A stretch of 12,748 nucleotides of DNA, taken from assembly GCA_002067855.1 (NCBI GenBank), contig MVQS01000183.1:1-12748 (forward strand), given 5' to 3'. Of this stretch, positions 12,429 to 12,748 are shown piece after piece. The notes under the pieces were generated by a model. The model had not been told where the DNA came from. It made no database searches and saw only the letters and a list, made by a program, of their open reading frames with translations. Source of the DNA: Syntrophaceae bacterium PtaB.Bin038. GTDB lineage: Bacteria; Desulfobacterota; Syntrophia; Syntrophales; UBA2192. The position numbers were made by a program, and so were the translations under genes. Positions within the stretch are counted from its first letter, which is position 1. Every line of letters begins with the position of its first letter.

Positions 12429-12617
12429 CTACTCGCCAAAGGCGAGCAGACCCAATACCCCGATCTCCTCCCGGCACCCGGGGCAGAGATTGTCCGGCTC
12501 TTCCCCCGCCGACTCCAGGAAGATCTCCCCCAGGGTCTCCACGGGGCTCCTGGCCCCCTCGTCCTCGTCGTATTGCTCCCCGCACTTCCTGCACCTCGGC
12601 ACGGCGCATCCCCTCAT
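12429..12617 (-). CDS. Small zinc-ribbon protein
   Basis: 62 aa. The ATG at 12617 overlaps the stop of the preceding receiver gene (ATGA), so translation is probably coupled. Two CxxC knuckles, Cys9-x2-Cys12 (CRKC) and Cys45-x2-Cys48 (CPGC), form a probable zinc-binding site. An acidic linker of about 30 residues separates them (QYDEDEGARSPVETLGEIFL). An extra Cys4 lies at the start. The C-terminus (EIGVLGLLAFGE) is hydrophobic but too short for a membrane helix. There is no catalytic motif. The family is not recognised; small ribbons of this kind usually mediate binding to protein or nucleic acid. The coupling to a receiver suggests an accessory role in that signalling pathway. Confidence 0.72.
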   Translation of the reverse strand: MRGCAVPRCRKCGEQYDEDEGARSPVETLGEIFLESAGEEPDNLCPGCREEIGVLGLLAFGE

Positions 12618-12748
12618 TTGACGTTCAGCAGCGTGTCCATCGCCGTCCCGACCTTCTCGAGGTCCATCGGCAACCGGAAGTAGGCGTCCACCCCGGCGGC
12701 GATGGCCTGCCCCTTGCACTCCTCGTCCTCGAAACCGCTGAGCATGAC
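12614..12748 (-). CDS. Response-regulator receiver domain, partial (C-terminal 44 aa)
   Basis: Only the C-terminus is inside the window; the N-terminus lies beyond the right edge. The 44 residues read VMLSGFEDEECKGQAIAAGV, then DAYFRLPMDLEKVGTAMDTL and a short end. This is the last third of a CheY-like fold: the VMLSG strand with the switch Ser, the GVDAYF helix-strand turn, and the final helix. The position of the conserved Lys before Pro appears to be Leu (FRLP where TKP is usual). The protein ends right after the receiver fold, so there is no C-terminal output domain; any output domain would have to be N-terminal. The stop overlaps the start of the zinc-ribbon gene by ATGA. Confidence 0.8.
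   Translation of the reverse strand, partial: VMLSGFEDEECKGQAIAAGVDAYFRLPMDLEKVGTAMDTLLNVK

Overview
The window is GC-rich (by eye roughly two thirds G+C) with dense bacterial genes on both strands. I infer a Desulfobacterota/Deltaproteobacteria-like genome, perhaps Syntrophales-like. The grounds are a desulforedoxin-like mini-protein, two good sigma-54 (-24/-12) promoter matches, stand-alone PAS modules, a SWIB-domain protein, and short palindromic repeats of kinds I associate with this group. No 16S rRNA or other definitive marker is present, so the taxonomic call is an inference.

Layout. (1) 1-2699, minus strand: an envelope gene set. A DUF3300 protein with a long Pro/Ala-rich tail is followed by a DUF2950 protein and then a lipoprotein that runs off the left edge. 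(2) 3037-4616, plus strand: a sigma-54-type promoter drives a MotA/MotB-like stator pair whose reading frames overlap by 4 bases. (3) 4655-5041: a desulforedoxin-like mini-protein with three extra cysteines and a basic tail, ending in a strong palindrome. (4) 5089-7864, minus strand: a secreted Ig-like-fold protein with its own sigma-54-type promoter, a double-PAS protein, and a secreted protein of about four PASTA repeats. (5) 8022-8490, plus strand: a compact SWIB-domain gene with a sigma-70 promoter and an intrinsic terminator. (6) 8572-9769, minus strand: a decayed 5' fragment of a radical-SAM (SplB-like) gene, an unrecognised 114-aa protein, and a single-PAS paralogue of the double-PAS protein. 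(7) 9851-10678, plus strand: a PlsC-type acyltransferase with a sigma-70 promoter. (8) 10683-11807: a RelA/SpoT (MESH1)-like HD hydrolase gene bounded by two copies, one intact and one degenerate, of an inverted repeat, and then a 78-aa small protein. (9) 11856-12748, minus strand: a degenerate receiver-domain protein, a zinc-ribbon protein, and the C-terminus of another receiver protein.

How the genes relate. Much of the content concerns the envelope (DUF3300/DUF2950, lipoprotein, Ig-like, PASTA, OmpA-like MotB, acyltransferase). The rest is mostly signalling without an obvious output: PAS proteins lacking kinases, receivers lacking effectors, and a possible (p)ppGpp hydrolase. The clearest unifying signal is regulatory: the stator pair and the Ig-like secreted protein both have near-consensus -24/-12 promoters at sensible distances from their start codons. 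I found no CRISPR array, tRNA, rRNA, complete insertion sequence or obvious defence system.
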